Part shown: positions 8,163 through 15,303 of the stretch, one piece after another | Layout: each line of letters opens with the position of its first letter | How positions within the stretch are numbered: the stretch's first letter is position 1 | NCBI GenBank assembly: GCA_023667185.1 | Contig: JAMPAP010000007.1 | Span: 1 to 36,892 of the forward strand | DNA length: 36,892 bases | DNA from: Lachnoclostridium sp. | GTDB lineage: Bacteria > Bacteroidota > Bacteroidia > Bacteroidales > Muribaculaceae | Reading direction: 5' to 3' | Made by a program: the position numbers and the translations under genes | Notes under the pieces: model-generated | The model's database searches: none | Told to the model about the DNA's origin: nothing | Seen by the model: the letters and a program-made list of their open reading frames with translations, nothing else

Positions 8163-8695
8163 CGTCGTGGAAGATTAAATGTGTTTATGAATTTGTCGAC
8201 CGTCCGGGCGATCTCTGATTCGTTTTCGAGGAAGGTGCTGTCAAAAGTTTCGGCCGCCAGGGCGTAGAAATGCCGGCGCTCGGCGAGGCCTCGGAGCATA
8301 CGCTCGTGTATCTGCTTGTCGTCAAGATCAGCTATGAGCGGGCGCTTGTGACGCCCTTCAAGCAATCTTGTAAGGAGGCGTTCGTTATCGGCTATGAGAT
8401 GAACGGTGCGTCCGCGTCTGTTCATCAGCTCCATGTTGGAGCTCCGCAAAGGGGTGCCACCACCGCATCCTATCACCACGTTCTCAAGTCCGGCCACCTT
8501 GACAAGAGCTTCTGACTCGAGACGTCGGAAATGTTCTTCGCCGTAGGTAGCGAAGATTTCTGTCACACTCATGCCTGCTGATGACGTGACATAGTCGTCA
8601 AGATCTATGTAAGTGATATCAGCAGCCTGAGCGAGTGCGCGTCCGAGAGTGGTCTTTCCGGCGCACATATATCCGATAAGGAATATTGGTTTCAC
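8159..8695 (-). CDS. aroK: Shikimate kinase
   Basis: 178 residues; phosphorylates shikimate at the 3-hydroxyl in chorismate and aromatic amino acid synthesis. Walker A is GYMCAGKTT at residues 8-16, the shikimate-binding acidic cluster is DLDDY at 31-35, the arginine motif is HFRRLE near 55-60, the glycine-rich shikimate loop is GCGGGTP at 77-82 and the lid arginine is in HKRPLI. The start is GTG (8693-8695); the neighbouring ATG is out of frame and runs straight into TGA. A -7 element (TATCTTTG) ends only 4 nt before this GTG, so the message is probably leaderless. First gene of the operon with the AlaDH-like protein and rnhA. Confidence 0.93.
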   Translation of the reverse strand: MKPIFLIGYMCAGKTTLGRALAQAADITYIDLDDYVTSSAGMSVTEIFATYGEEHFRRLESEALVKVAGLENVVIGCGGGTPLRSSNMELMNRRGRTVHLIADNERLLTRLLEGRHKRPLIADLDDKQIHERMLRGLAERRHFYALAAETFDSTFLENESEIARTVDKFINTFNLPRR

Positions 8696-8699
8696 ATTG

Positions 8700-8707
8700 C
8701 AAAGATA
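8700..8707 (-). promoter_or_regulatory. -7 element of the aroK promoter
   Basis: Minus-strand TATCTTTG fits TAnnTTTG. Only CAAT separates it from the GTG start, so transcription would begin at or very near the start codon. No clear -33 TTTG is visible upstream, where the terminator hairpin lies. Confidence 0.55.
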
Positions 8708-8716
8708 TTAAAAATA

Positions 8717-8753
8717 GCGGGTCACGCAAAATAGAAATTTTTGCGTGACCCGC
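8717..8753 (-). terminator. Strong hairpin terminator after the zinc-ribbon gene
   Basis: A perfect 15-bp stem (GCGGGTCACGCAAAA at 8717-8731 with TTTTGCGTGACCCGC at 8739-8753) and a 7-nt loop. On the minus strand it is followed by TATTTTT, as expected for intrinsic termination of the gene at 8787-9206. It also insulates aroK from that gene. Confidence 0.85.
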
Positions 8754-8786
8754 CGTGACTATGCAATGCTATATTTTAGAGTTTAC

Positions 8787-9206
8787 TTAGAGCAACCATT
8801 CGATAAAGCTACGTTTCATCACATATTGTTCCAGAGGCATCGATCCTAAGATATTTATGGTATGCATATCGTCCAGACGTGAAAATATCAGGTTAGCTAC
8901 CTCTTTTTCTTTTTCTACAACGTAACCGGCTGCATATTCCTGACCACAATGGCGGCACTTGAATACTATGGCACGATTGTCGAGCAAGTCGGCAAGTTGA
9001 TATTCCGGATCGGGGACATGAGAGTCAGAGTGACCGCAACATTCGCAGGTGTGATTCTTGATAAACTCTTTTGCAAGATGAGCGACATGAATCATAACAC
9101 GTTCATGTTGGCCGGTAATTTCTTTACCTGCGCGGTCAATCACTGAAACATTTTCTACATCATTTTCGCGAACCTCGGCTGGCTCTTTAATTTTAGGGTC
9201 AGTCAT
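8787..9206 (-). CDS. Small protein with a four-cysteine zinc ribbon, function unknown
   Basis: 139 residues, not recognised as a named family. Visible: an acidic N-terminus (about 1-30), a cysteine pair CECC near residue 55 and a second pair CRHC (VFKCRHCGQEYAAGY) near 83-86, together a likely zinc ribbon, then a helical tail ending KRSFIEWLL. No signal peptide or membrane segment, so probably cytosolic. It stands alone: 350 bp without genes upstream and a strong terminator downstream. Zinc ribbons of this kind bind nucleic acid or proteins; nothing here decides which. Confidence 0.7.
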   Translation of the reverse strand: MTDPKIKEPAEVRENDVENVSVIDRAGKEITGQHERVMIHVAHLAKEFIKNHTCECCGHSDSHVPDPEYQLADLLDNRAIVFKCRHCGQEYAAGYVVEKEKEVANLIFSRLDDMHTINILGSMPLEQYVMKRSFIEWLL

Positions 9207-9507
9207 TTTTGATAAATTGTAAAATTGTAAATAAATAGTTTTTATGTTAGCACTTCAGCAAAACATATCGGGATGTAGTTTTGTTCAAAAGACAAATGTT
9301 AAAATTCGTAAAGGAATAATTTTGTTTACGAGACGCGGTAGAGTAGGGGAGGAATTTGAGCCAAAATAGCTGAAATATCCAAGCCGATGATTCAGACTTT
9401 ACTTGAATATTTGATTCTCATAACCTTAAAATGAGGGTATATTATTAATAATCAGCGGTTTAATGCGATTTTATCTGTTTCTGTTTTTTGTTCAGAAAAA
9501 TATCATA
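9207..9507. other. Gene-free AT-rich interval between divergent units
   Basis: About 300 bp upstream of both the zinc-ribbon gene (minus) and ybeY (plus). No open frame of coding character seen. A second TAATTTTG at 9317-9324 on the plus strand could be an upstream promoter, but its -33 region is poor. No convincing promoter for the minus-strand gene was found. Confidence 0.5.
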
Positions 9508-9538
9508 TTTGGCAGATGAAATATTTTTAGTAATTTTG
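9508..9538 (+). promoter_or_regulatory. Promoter of ybeY-mnmG
   Basis: Exact Bacteroidetes consensus: TTTG at 9508-9511, 19-bp spacer, TAATTTTG at 9531-9538. The start codon of ybeY is 18 bp further, giving a short leader. Confidence 0.8.
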
Positions 9539-9556
9539 CGAGTAATACCTTAGTAA

Positions 9557-9991
9557 ATGAGCAAAATACAATGGATGACTGCCGGCACAACCCCGATGCC
9601 GGACATTGATGTGACTGAGATGCAGGCGTGGATTGACCGCGTCATAGCTGCCCACAACCTTCTTCCCGGGAAGATCAACTATATGTTTTGCGATGACGAG
9701 AAAATTCTCGAAGTTAACCGTCAGTTTCTCGGTCATGACTATTTCACTGATATTATCACCTTCGGATATAGTCGCGGACGTATCGTTTCGGGCGACATAT
9801 ACATCTCACTCGACACAGTGCGCTCTAATGCCGAACTTGTTGGGCAAACTTACGATCGCGAGCTTCGCCGTGTGATTATACATGGTGTGCTTCACCTTTG
9901 CGGTATTGATGACAAAGGTCCTGGCGAGAGGGAAATTATGGAACGACATGAGGACGAAGCTCTCGAAATGCTTGAATCATCTAAGAAATGA
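9557..9991 (+). CDS. ybeY: Endoribonuclease YbeY, rRNA maturation factor
   Basis: 144 residues; metal-dependent RNase of 16S rRNA 3'-end maturation and ribosome quality control. The core is NRQFLGHDYFTDIITFGYS (as HDYFTDIITF) followed by the metal site HGVLHLCGIDDKG, with H109 and H113. The third ligand of the usual HGxLHLxGxDH motif is Asp (D119) here; acidic residues in this place are known in Bacteroidetes versions. It is preceded by an exact promoter and overlaps mnmG by 4 bp (ATGA, 9988-9991), so the two RNA-maturation genes are translated together. Confidence 0.92.
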   Translation: MSKIQWMTAGTTPMPDIDVTEMQAWIDRVIAAHNLLPGKINYMFCDDEKILEVNRQFLGHDYFTDIITFGYSRGRIVSGDIYISLDTVRSNAELVGQTYDRELRRVIIHGVLHLCGIDDKGPGEREIMERHEDEALEMLESSKK

Positions 9992-11868
9992 AATTTGACT
10001 ACGATATAATAGTTGTAGGAGCCGGGCACGCCGGATGTGAGGCTGCATCGGCTGCTGCCCGTATGGGTTCGTCGACTTTGCTCATCACCATTGACATGAA
10101 CAAGATTGCACAGATGAGCTGCAATCCTGCTGTAGGCGGTATTGCAAAAGGGCAGATTGTGAGAGAGATTGACGCACTCGGTGGAATGATGGGCATTGTC
10201 ACTGACGAAACTGCCATTCAGTTTCGGATGCTTAACCGATCCAAAGGCCCTGCTGTATGGAGTCCTCGAGCTCAGAGTGACCGCATGGCTTTTTCTCTTA
10301 AGTGGCGCTCAGTGCTTGAGCATACTTCTAATTTATGGATGTGGCAGGACTCTGTGTGCCGTCTCATTATAGAGGATGGTCAGGTGAAGGGTGTTGTTAC
10401 AGCCTTAGGCGTGGAGTTTCGAGCAAAGGCCGTTGTGCTTACTACCGGAACCTTCCTCAACGGACTGATGCATATCGGGCGCGTCAAAATTACCGGAGGG
10501 CGCGTTGCAGAGCCTGCTTCGACCGGTGTCACCGAGCAGCTCGTGGAGTTAGGCTTCCGTGCAGATCGCATGAAGACCGGAACGCCGGTACGTCTCGACG
10601 GGCGGTCAGTGAAATGGGAGTTGACAAACCTACAGGAAGGAGAGGATGATTTTCACAAATTCTCTTATCTTCCTGAAGTGAAACGACGCCTCAAGCAGCG
10701 CCCGTGTCATACAGTCTACACTAATACTACGACGCATGACATACTCCGGGCTGCGCTGCCTGACTCTCCACTATATAATGGACAGATCCAGAGCATAGGC
10801 CCACGATACTGTCCGAGCATCGAAACAAAGATTGTCACCTTTGCTGACAAAGAGGAGCATCAACTTTTCCTCGAGCCCGAGGGAGAAACCACTACTGAGT
10901 ATTATCTCAACGGCTTCTCATCGTCGCTTCCCATCGACATTCAATTCCGTGCATTAGCTACCATCCCGGCGCTCGCTGATGTTCACCTCTTCCGCCCGGG
11001 TTATGCCATAGAGTACGACTTCTTTGATCCAACCCAACTGCGTCATACCCTTGAAACGAAACTGATCAAAGGGCTCTTCTTTGCCGGACAGATTAACGGT
11101 ACCACCGGCTACGAGGAAGCAGCCGGTCAAGGACTGGTGGCAGGTGTAAATGCTCACCTTAGCATCAACGGGAAAGAGCCGTTTGTACTCGCGCGCGATG
11201 AAGCTTACATAGGAGTACTGATTGACGACCTCGTTACAAAGGGTGTCGATGAGCCTTACCGAATGTTTACCTCCCGTGCTGAATATCGTATCCTGCTCCG
11301 CCAGGACGATGCTGATATGCGTCTTACCCCGCGAGGCTATGAGATAGGATTAGCTGACGACTATCGCTACAACGTGATGATAGAAAAGCGCCGTCTCCGC
11401 GATGCGCTTATTGACTTCTGCAATAACTACTCGGTGAAAGCTTCTGAAATTAATCCTTATCTTGAGCAATTAGGGTTGCAACCCATAAAGCAGGGCGCAA
11501 AACTTATCTCGCTTGTTCTCCAACCGGCGCTTAATATAAATCTTCTTGCTGAAGGTTTGCCCGCCTTGGCGGCGTTTATTGACGAAACCATACCTGCTGA
11601 CCGCCGCGATGAAATAGTAGAGGCTGCTGAAGTGATGATGAAATATGATGGCTACATCAAGCGCGAACAGCTTACAGCCGATAAGATACGCCGCCTTGAA
11701 GGAGTGAAGATTCGAGGTAAACTTGACTATAACTCCATAACCGCACTTTCCACTGAAGCGCGCCAAAAGCTTACACGTATCGACCCCGAAACCGTCGGTC
11801 AGGCTTCACGTATCCCAGGTATCTCTCCGGCTGATGTAAATATACTTCTTCTTCTGATGGGAAGGTGA
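9988..11868 (+). CDS. mnmG: tRNA uridine-5-carboxymethylaminomethyl modification enzyme MnmG (GidA)
   Basis: 626 residues, the usual length. With MnmE it installs the cmnm5 group at wobble U34 of several tRNAs, using FAD and methylene-tetrahydrofolate. The FAD dinucleotide fold is at residues 8-13 (VVGAGHAGCEAA), followed by the family motif SCNPAVGGIAKGQIVREIDA (46 on), GTFLNGLMHIG, and RPGYAIEYDFFDP near 345. The C-terminal MnmE/tRNA-binding helical domain ends the protein (IPGISPADVNILLLLMGR). It is the second gene of the ybeY operon, and a parS-like palindrome lies 6 bp after its stop; gidA/mnmG is often close to the replication origin. Confidence 0.97.
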   Translation: MKFDYDIIVVGAGHAGCEAASAAARMGSSTLLITIDMNKIAQMSCNPAVGGIAKGQIVREIDALGGMMGIVTDETAIQFRMLNRSKGPAVWSPRAQSDRMAFSLKWRSVLEHTSNLWMWQDSVCRLIIEDGQVKGVVTALGVEFRAKAVVLTTGTFLNGLMHIGRVKITGGRVAEPASTGVTEQLVELGFRADRMKTGTPVRLDGRSVKWELTNLQEGEDDFHKFSYLPEVKRRLKQRPCHTVYTNTTTHDILRAALPDSPLYNGQIQSIGPRYCPSIETKIVTFADKEEHQLFLEPEGETTTEYYLNGFSSSLPIDIQFRALATIPALADVHLFRPGYAIEYDFFDPTQLRHTLETKLIKGLFFAGQINGTTGYEEAAGQGLVAGVNAHLSINGKEPFVLARDEAYIGVLIDDLVTKGVDEPYRMFTSRAEYRILLRQDDADMRLTPRGYEIGLADDYRYNVMIEKRRLRDALIDFCNNYSVKASEINPYLEQLGLQPIKQGAKLISLVLQPALNINLLAEGLPALAAFIDETIPADRRDEIVEAAEVMMKYDGYIKREQLTADKIRRLEGVKIRGKLDYNSITALSTEARQKLTRIDPETVGQASRIPGISPADVNILLLLMGR

Positions 11869-11874
11869 AATTAT

Positions 11875-11892
11875 TTGTTCCACGTGGAACAA
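11875..11892. promoter_or_regulatory. parS-like centromere site (ParB binding)
   Basis: TTGTTCCACGTGGAACAA is a perfect 18-bp palindrome. The inner 16 bp, TGTTCCACGTGGAACA, match the chromosomal parS consensus (TGTTNCACGTGAAACA) except for one base that makes the site fully symmetric. It lies between mnmG and apt, outside coding DNA. In bacteria with ParABS, parS sites cluster around oriC. No parA or parB is in the window. A different dyad-binding regulator of apt is possible but less likely given the match. Confidence 0.75.
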
Positions 11893-11940
11893 TCTTTAAT
11901 CATAACCTCTGAATATCAATCATTAAAACGAAATAAATAA

Positions 11941-12459
11941 ATGGAATATCTGAAAAGTCTTATTCGCAACATCCCCGATTTCCCCAAGAAGGGAATCATG
12001 TTTTGCGACCTTACTACCGTATTTAAGGATCCGGAAGGGCTCAAGATTATAGGTCGTGATCTCGCCGAATTATATCGCGACAAGGGTGTGACTAAAGTCG
12101 TAGGCATCGAATCACGCGGCTTTATCGGGGGCAGCATCATGGCATTTGAACTCGGAGCCGGCTTCGTTCCCGTGCGCAAACCGGGAAAGCTACCTGCTGA
12201 CACCATCCAGGCAACTTACGACAAAGAGTATGGCAAGGACACTATTGAGATCCACCGCGATGCAATCACGGAGGATGATATCGTGGTGCTTCATGATGAT
12301 ATCCTCGCTACCGGTGGCACAATGGCCGCTGCCTACAATCTGGTGAAATCCATGAATCCGAAAAAGATTTACATTAACTTCCTTGTGGAGCTCGAGACCC
12401 TCAATGGTAGAGCAGCGCTCCCCGCTGATGCCGAAGTGACGACCCTCCTGAAGCTCTAA
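11941..12459 (+). CDS. apt: Adenine phosphoribosyltransferase
   Basis: 172 residues; makes AMP from adenine and PRPP in purine salvage. Typical N-terminus IRNIPDFPKKGIMFCDLTTVF, base-binding loop ESRGFIGG (about 59-66), RKPGKLP near 79-85 and the PRPP loop VVLHDDILATGGTMAAA at about 117-133. Full length. Monocistronic: it is separated from mnmG by the parS-like palindrome and ends before a hairpin. The start follows an A-rich stretch without a Shine-Dalgarno sequence. Confidence 0.96.
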   Translation: MEYLKSLIRNIPDFPKKGIMFCDLTTVFKDPEGLKIIGRDLAELYRDKGVTKVVGIESRGFIGGSIMAFELGAGFVPVRKPGKLPADTIQATYDKEYGKDTIEIHRDAITEDDIVVLHDDILATGGTMAAAYNLVKSMNPKKIYINFLVELETLNGRAALPADAEVTTLLKL

Positions 12460-12480
12460 GAGAGAATTGTAACATTACTT

Positions 12481-12518
12481 AACGTCCGGCAGAGAATATT
12501 TTTCGCTTGCCGGACGTT
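12481..12518 (+). terminator. Hairpin terminator after apt
   Basis: Perfect 11-bp stem AACGTCCGGCA (12481-12491) / TGCCGGACGTT (12508-12518) with a 16-nt loop, 22 bp after the apt stop. The downstream T-run is weak (ATTGT). Confidence 0.7.
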
Positions 12519-12548
12519 ATTGTAATAAAGTAATCACGCATATTATCC

Positions 12549-14357
12549 ATGGTCAAGAAATCAGAAGAACTCAGAGAGAAGATATCCATTCTGCCTGACA
12601 CCCCGGGGGTGTATATGTACTACGACTCGGCCGGAACGGTGATATATGTCGGAAAGGCAAAGAACCTGAAGCGGCGCGTGTCGAGCTACTTCAACCGCAC
12701 CCACGACCGCTTGCGCACCAATCTTCTTGTCCGCGCTATCGCCGACATGAAGTATATCGTGGTACCTACCGAGCAGGATGCCCTCAATCTCGAGGCTTCG
12801 ATGATCAAGGCCTACCAGCCCCGCTACAATGTGTTGCTTAAGGACGACAAAACTTACCCATGGATCGTGGTTACCAACGAGCCGTACCCCCGAATTTTCA
12901 TGACCCGTCAGCTCATAAAAGACGGCTCGAAATTCTACGGCCCGTACACCAACACCGCCGTTGCCCGCACAGTCCTTGAACTTATCCACAAGCTCTATCC
13001 ACTCCGTTCCTGCCGCCATCTCATCACGCCCGAATACATAGCCCGCGGAAAGGGTCGCCTCTGCCTGGACTACCATCTGAAGAAATGTGCCGGTCCATGC
13101 ACGGGATTGATTTCGCAGGAAGATTATGCCGCGTATATCGAAAAGGCCCGACTGATACTCCGCGGCGAGACCGGCGAACTTCTCCGCTATCTCCGAGAAG
13201 AGATGGACACCCTTGCGGCCGACCTACGGTTTGAGGAAGCTCAGCAAGTGAAGGAGCAATATGATCTTGTGATGCGCTATCGCTCAAAGAGTGTTATCGT
13301 AAGCCCGAGCCTGACGGATGTGGATGTTTTTGGAATTGACGAGGAGGAAGGCAGCGCCGATGTGTTTGTCAACTATATGCACGTGCGCGGCGGCGCCGTG
13401 GTGCGTAGCGTCACCCTTGAATACAAGCGCCGACTCGACGAACCGCCCGCCGAGATTCTCGCATACGCAATGAATGAGATAAAGACGTCTTTATCTGTTG
13501 AGTATGAGGAAGTTATTGTTGCGGAGAAGCCTGACGTTGACTTCGAAGGTGTAGAATTTACAGTGCCCAAGCGCGGCGACAAACTGAAGCTACTCGAGAT
13601 ATCAGCCCGAAATGCGCGCCAGCATCGCATAGACAAGATTAAAACAGCCGAAAAACGCGACCCATCACTCCGTACTGACCGGCTTATGGCCCGTATGCAG
13701 CAGGACTTCCACCTGGCTGAGCAACCACGACATATCGAATGTTTTGATAACTCCAACATTCAGGGCACAAATCCCGTGGCGTCATGTGTGGTATTCAAAG
13801 ACGGCGTTCCATCCAAGAAAGACTATCGCCATTTCAACATCAAAACCGTGGAAGGACCTGATGACTTTGCCTCAATGAAAGAAGTGCTCACGCGCCGCTA
13901 CAGCCGCCTCGTGGAGGAAGGTGAACCGTTACCGCAACTCATAGTGGTGGATGGTGGAAAAGGACAGCTTTCGGCCGCCGTAGAGGCTCTCGACGAGATG
14001 GGTCTACGCGGCAAGATAGCTGTAGTAGGTATAGCCAAGCGACTTGAAGAAATCTATTTTCCCGGCGATAGTATACCCCTCTACATCGACAAAAACAGCG
14101 AGACACTCCGCGTGGTGCAGCACCTTCGCGACGAAGCCCACCGCTTCGGTATCACCCACCACCGCAACCGGCGCAGCAAGACCCAGGCCGTGTCGGCTCT
14201 CGACTCCATCAAAGGCGTGGGCGAAAAGACTCGCACCGCCCTGCTCACCCACTTCAAGAGTCTCAAACGCCTGCGCGAAGCCCCGCTCGAGGCCATCGGT
14301 GATGTAGTAGGCCCGGCTAAAGCCTCCATCATCTTCTCGGCCCTCCATCCTGAATGA
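12549..14357 (+). CDS. uvrC: UvrABC system protein C (excision nuclease)
   Basis: 602 residues, full length. UvrC makes both incisions in nucleotide excision repair. N-terminal GIY-YIG nuclease (about 13-95: PGVYMYYDSAGTVIYVGKAKN), UVR motif contacting UvrB (about 200-235: DLRFEEAQQVKEQYDLV), RNase H-like C-terminal nuclease (about 390-540: ECFDNSNIQG, LIVVDGGKGQLSAA) and helix-hairpin-helix pairs at the end (SIKGVGEKTRTALLTHF, VVGPAKASII). It stands between terminators, so it is probably its own unit. No LexA-like operator was recognised upstream. Confidence 0.96.
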   Translation: MVKKSEELREKISILPDTPGVYMYYDSAGTVIYVGKAKNLKRRVSSYFNRTHDRLRTNLLVRAIADMKYIVVPTEQDALNLEASMIKAYQPRYNVLLKDDKTYPWIVVTNEPYPRIFMTRQLIKDGSKFYGPYTNTAVARTVLELIHKLYPLRSCRHLITPEYIARGKGRLCLDYHLKKCAGPCTGLISQEDYAAYIEKARLILRGETGELLRYLREEMDTLAADLRFEEAQQVKEQYDLVMRYRSKSVIVSPSLTDVDVFGIDEEEGSADVFVNYMHVRGGAVVRSVTLEYKRRLDEPPAEILAYAMNEIKTSLSVEYEEVIVAEKPDVDFEGVEFTVPKRGDKLKLLEISARNARQHRIDKIKTAEKRDPSLRTDRLMARMQQDFHLAEQPRHIECFDNSNIQGTNPVASCVVFKDGVPSKKDYRHFNIKTVEGPDDFASMKEVLTRRYSRLVEEGEPLPQLIVVDGGKGQLSAAVEALDEMGLRGKIAVVGIAKRLEEIYFPGDSIPLYIDKNSETLRVVQHLRDEAHRFGITHHRNRRSKTQAVSALDSIKGVGEKTRTALLTHFKSLKRLREAPLEAIGDVVGPAKASIIFSALHPE

Positions 14358-14364
14358 ATCATAG

Positions 14365-14394
14365 CATGATGAATCACGTTGCATCATGATTTTT
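14365..14394 (+). terminator. Terminator of uvrC
   Basis: CATGATG (14365-14371) pairs with CATCATG (14382-14388) across a 10-nt loop and is followed by ATTTTTC. It starts 8 bp after the uvrC stop. Confidence 0.6.
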
Positions 14395-14455
14395 CACCCG
14401 ATTGTGATATTTTTTCAAAATTTTAGGGTAAAAAATAAAAAATTATCACGAAAAG

Positions 14456-14486
14456 TTTGGTGTTAAAAAAATAATGTTTACTTTTG
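14456..14486 (+). promoter_or_regulatory. Consensus promoter of the 6S-like RNA
   Basis: TTTG at 14456-14459, exactly 19 bp, TACTTTTG at 14479-14486. This is one of the three exact Bacteroidetes promoters in the window, and no gene of ordinary size follows it. Confidence 0.8.
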
Positions 14487-14493
14487 CCACTGT

Positions 14494-14728
14494 TGTAAGT
14501 CATAATGCAATTTGCTAAGAATTCGAAACTAACCCTAAAGCTTAACTATTACTTGACGCACAATTTTGCTATAGCACGCCGTCAGCCCGGTCAAATGCAG
14601 CTCATTCTCTTCACTCCCCATTACTCCGGGCTGCGACGCAAGCAAAATCCCGCAAAATGACTTAGTAAAAATTTTTCATAAGAATCCTATAAGGAGTGTT
14701 CACCGGCAGAGGTGTACGCTCCTTTTTT
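14494..14728 (+). ncRNA. Structured non-coding RNA, 6S RNA-like architecture
   Basis: A transcript of about 235 nt is predicted from the promoter at 14456-14486 to the terminator ending at 14728. Nested complementary segments give one long rod: CTAAG 14515-14519 with CTTAG 14661-14665 (flanked by AATTT / AAAAATT pairing), ATTTTGC 14563-14569 with GCAAAAT 14642-14648, and CAGCCCGG 14583-14590 with CCGGGCTG 14626-14633, leaving internal loops between. A closing stem, a central opening and a terminal hairpin at about 180 nt is how 6S RNA, the regulator of housekeeping RNA polymerase, is built. A 51-codon frame (14505-14660) overlaps but has no recognisable product. The RNA is well supported; its identity as 6S is an inference from shape only. 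Confidence 0.65.
14691..14728 (+). terminator. Intrinsic terminator of the 6S-like RNA
   Basis: AAGGAGTGTTCACC (14691-14704) pairs with GGTGTACGCTCCTT (14711-14724) with one GU pair and one mismatch, loop GGCAGA, followed by a T-run to 14728. Read from the other side its A-run can also help end umuD. Confidence 0.85.
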
Positions 14729-14744
14729 GATTATACATCAAAAA

Positions 14745-15200
14745 TTACCAGCGCTCGGAGCCGCGGCGACGACGGCGGTTGGCTTTGATGGTGAATGTAA
14801 CGACGCCCCACACGGTGAAGCTCGTGTCCTCGGTTATGACGATGGGGCGGTAGCGGCGGTTGGATGGCATCAGCAGTATGCGTCCGTCGGTCTTGATGCA
14901 TAGCCGCTTGAGGGTGAATTCGCCGTCGACGCAGCACACAGTCAGGTCACCATGTTCGGGCTCTATAGACTTGTCGACTACGAGTATGTCGCCGTCAGTA
15001 ATCCCCTCCTCCTCCATCGAGTCGCCCACTACACGGGCATAAAACGTGGATGCCGGGTGCTCTACGAGCTCCCGGTTGAGGTCAATACTGTCGGTCATAT
15101 AGTCCTGTGCCGGGCTTGGGAAGCCGGCTCTGATACCACCGTCGGCATAAGGAATCGGCCTGACGGTGGTCAAATCCGCATCATATATTACCAGTCGCAT
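14745..15200 (-). CDS. umuD: UmuD-like S24 peptidase (translesion polymerase V subunit)
   Basis: 151 residues from ATG 15200; longer frames upstream run through the promoter and the helicase start, so this ATG is preferred. Self-cleaving LexA/UmuD family: an N-terminal Ala-Gly cleavage site (IRAGFPSPAQDY, about 27-30), the Ser nucleophile in VVGDSMEEEGI (about 61) and the Lys base in FTLKRL (about 98), followed by a basic tail. Cleaved UmuD' joins UmuC to form DNA polymerase V for bypass of lesions. umuC is not adjacent; it lies 12 kb away at 27273. umuD diverges from the large repair helicase and has a dyad in its promoter. It ends 17 bp from the 6S-like terminator. Confidence 0.9.
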   Translation of the reverse strand: MRLVIYDADLTTVRPIPYADGGIRAGFPSPAQDYMTDSIDLNRELVEHPASTFYARVVGDSMEEEGITDGDILVVDKSIEPEHGDLTVCCVDGEFTLKRLCIKTDGRILLMPSNRRYRPIVITEDTSFTVWGVVTFTIKANRRRRRGSERW

Positions 15201-15207
15201 AACATCG

Positions 15208-15238
15208 CAAAAGTAGTGCTGTGGCAGGAAAAACTGCC
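15208..15238 (-). promoter_or_regulatory. umuD promoter with an operator-like dyad
   Basis: The minus-strand -7 element TACTTTTG (15208-15215) ends 7 nt before the umuD ATG, so the transcript is nearly leaderless. At 15223-15238, between the -7 and the expected -33 positions, lies the perfect inverted repeat GGCAG-GAAAAA-CTGCC. No -33 TTTG is present. A weak core promoter covered by a dyad is what a repressed damage-inducible gene would show; the repressor is not known. Confidence 0.5.
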
Positions 15239-15290
15239 GCCCCGCAGTGCTAACAAATCTTAACAGAGCTGAAAAATACAGAATAATCGT

Positions 15291-15298
15291 TACTTTTG
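15291..15298 (+). promoter_or_regulatory. -7 element of the helicase-fusion gene
   Basis: TACTTTTG, identical to the umuD -7 element on the other strand, with 5 nt (TAAGT) before ATG 15304. The -33 region is poor. Confidence 0.55.
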
Positions 15299-15303
15299 TA
15301 AGT

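Noticed and set aside
9988-11892. Replication origin at mnmG
   Set aside because: mnmG and a parS-like site hint at the origin region, but no DnaA-box cluster, dnaA, or AT-rich unwinding element was recognised in the window.
14505-14660. 51-codon open frame in the 6S-like RNA
   Set aside because: No recognisable product and its bases are used in three nested complementary blocks; kept only as an alternative reading of the RNA.
15247-15303. Upstream GTG start for the helicase fusion
   Set aside because: It would place the -7 element inside the coding region and add residues without family similarity; ATG 15304 fits better.
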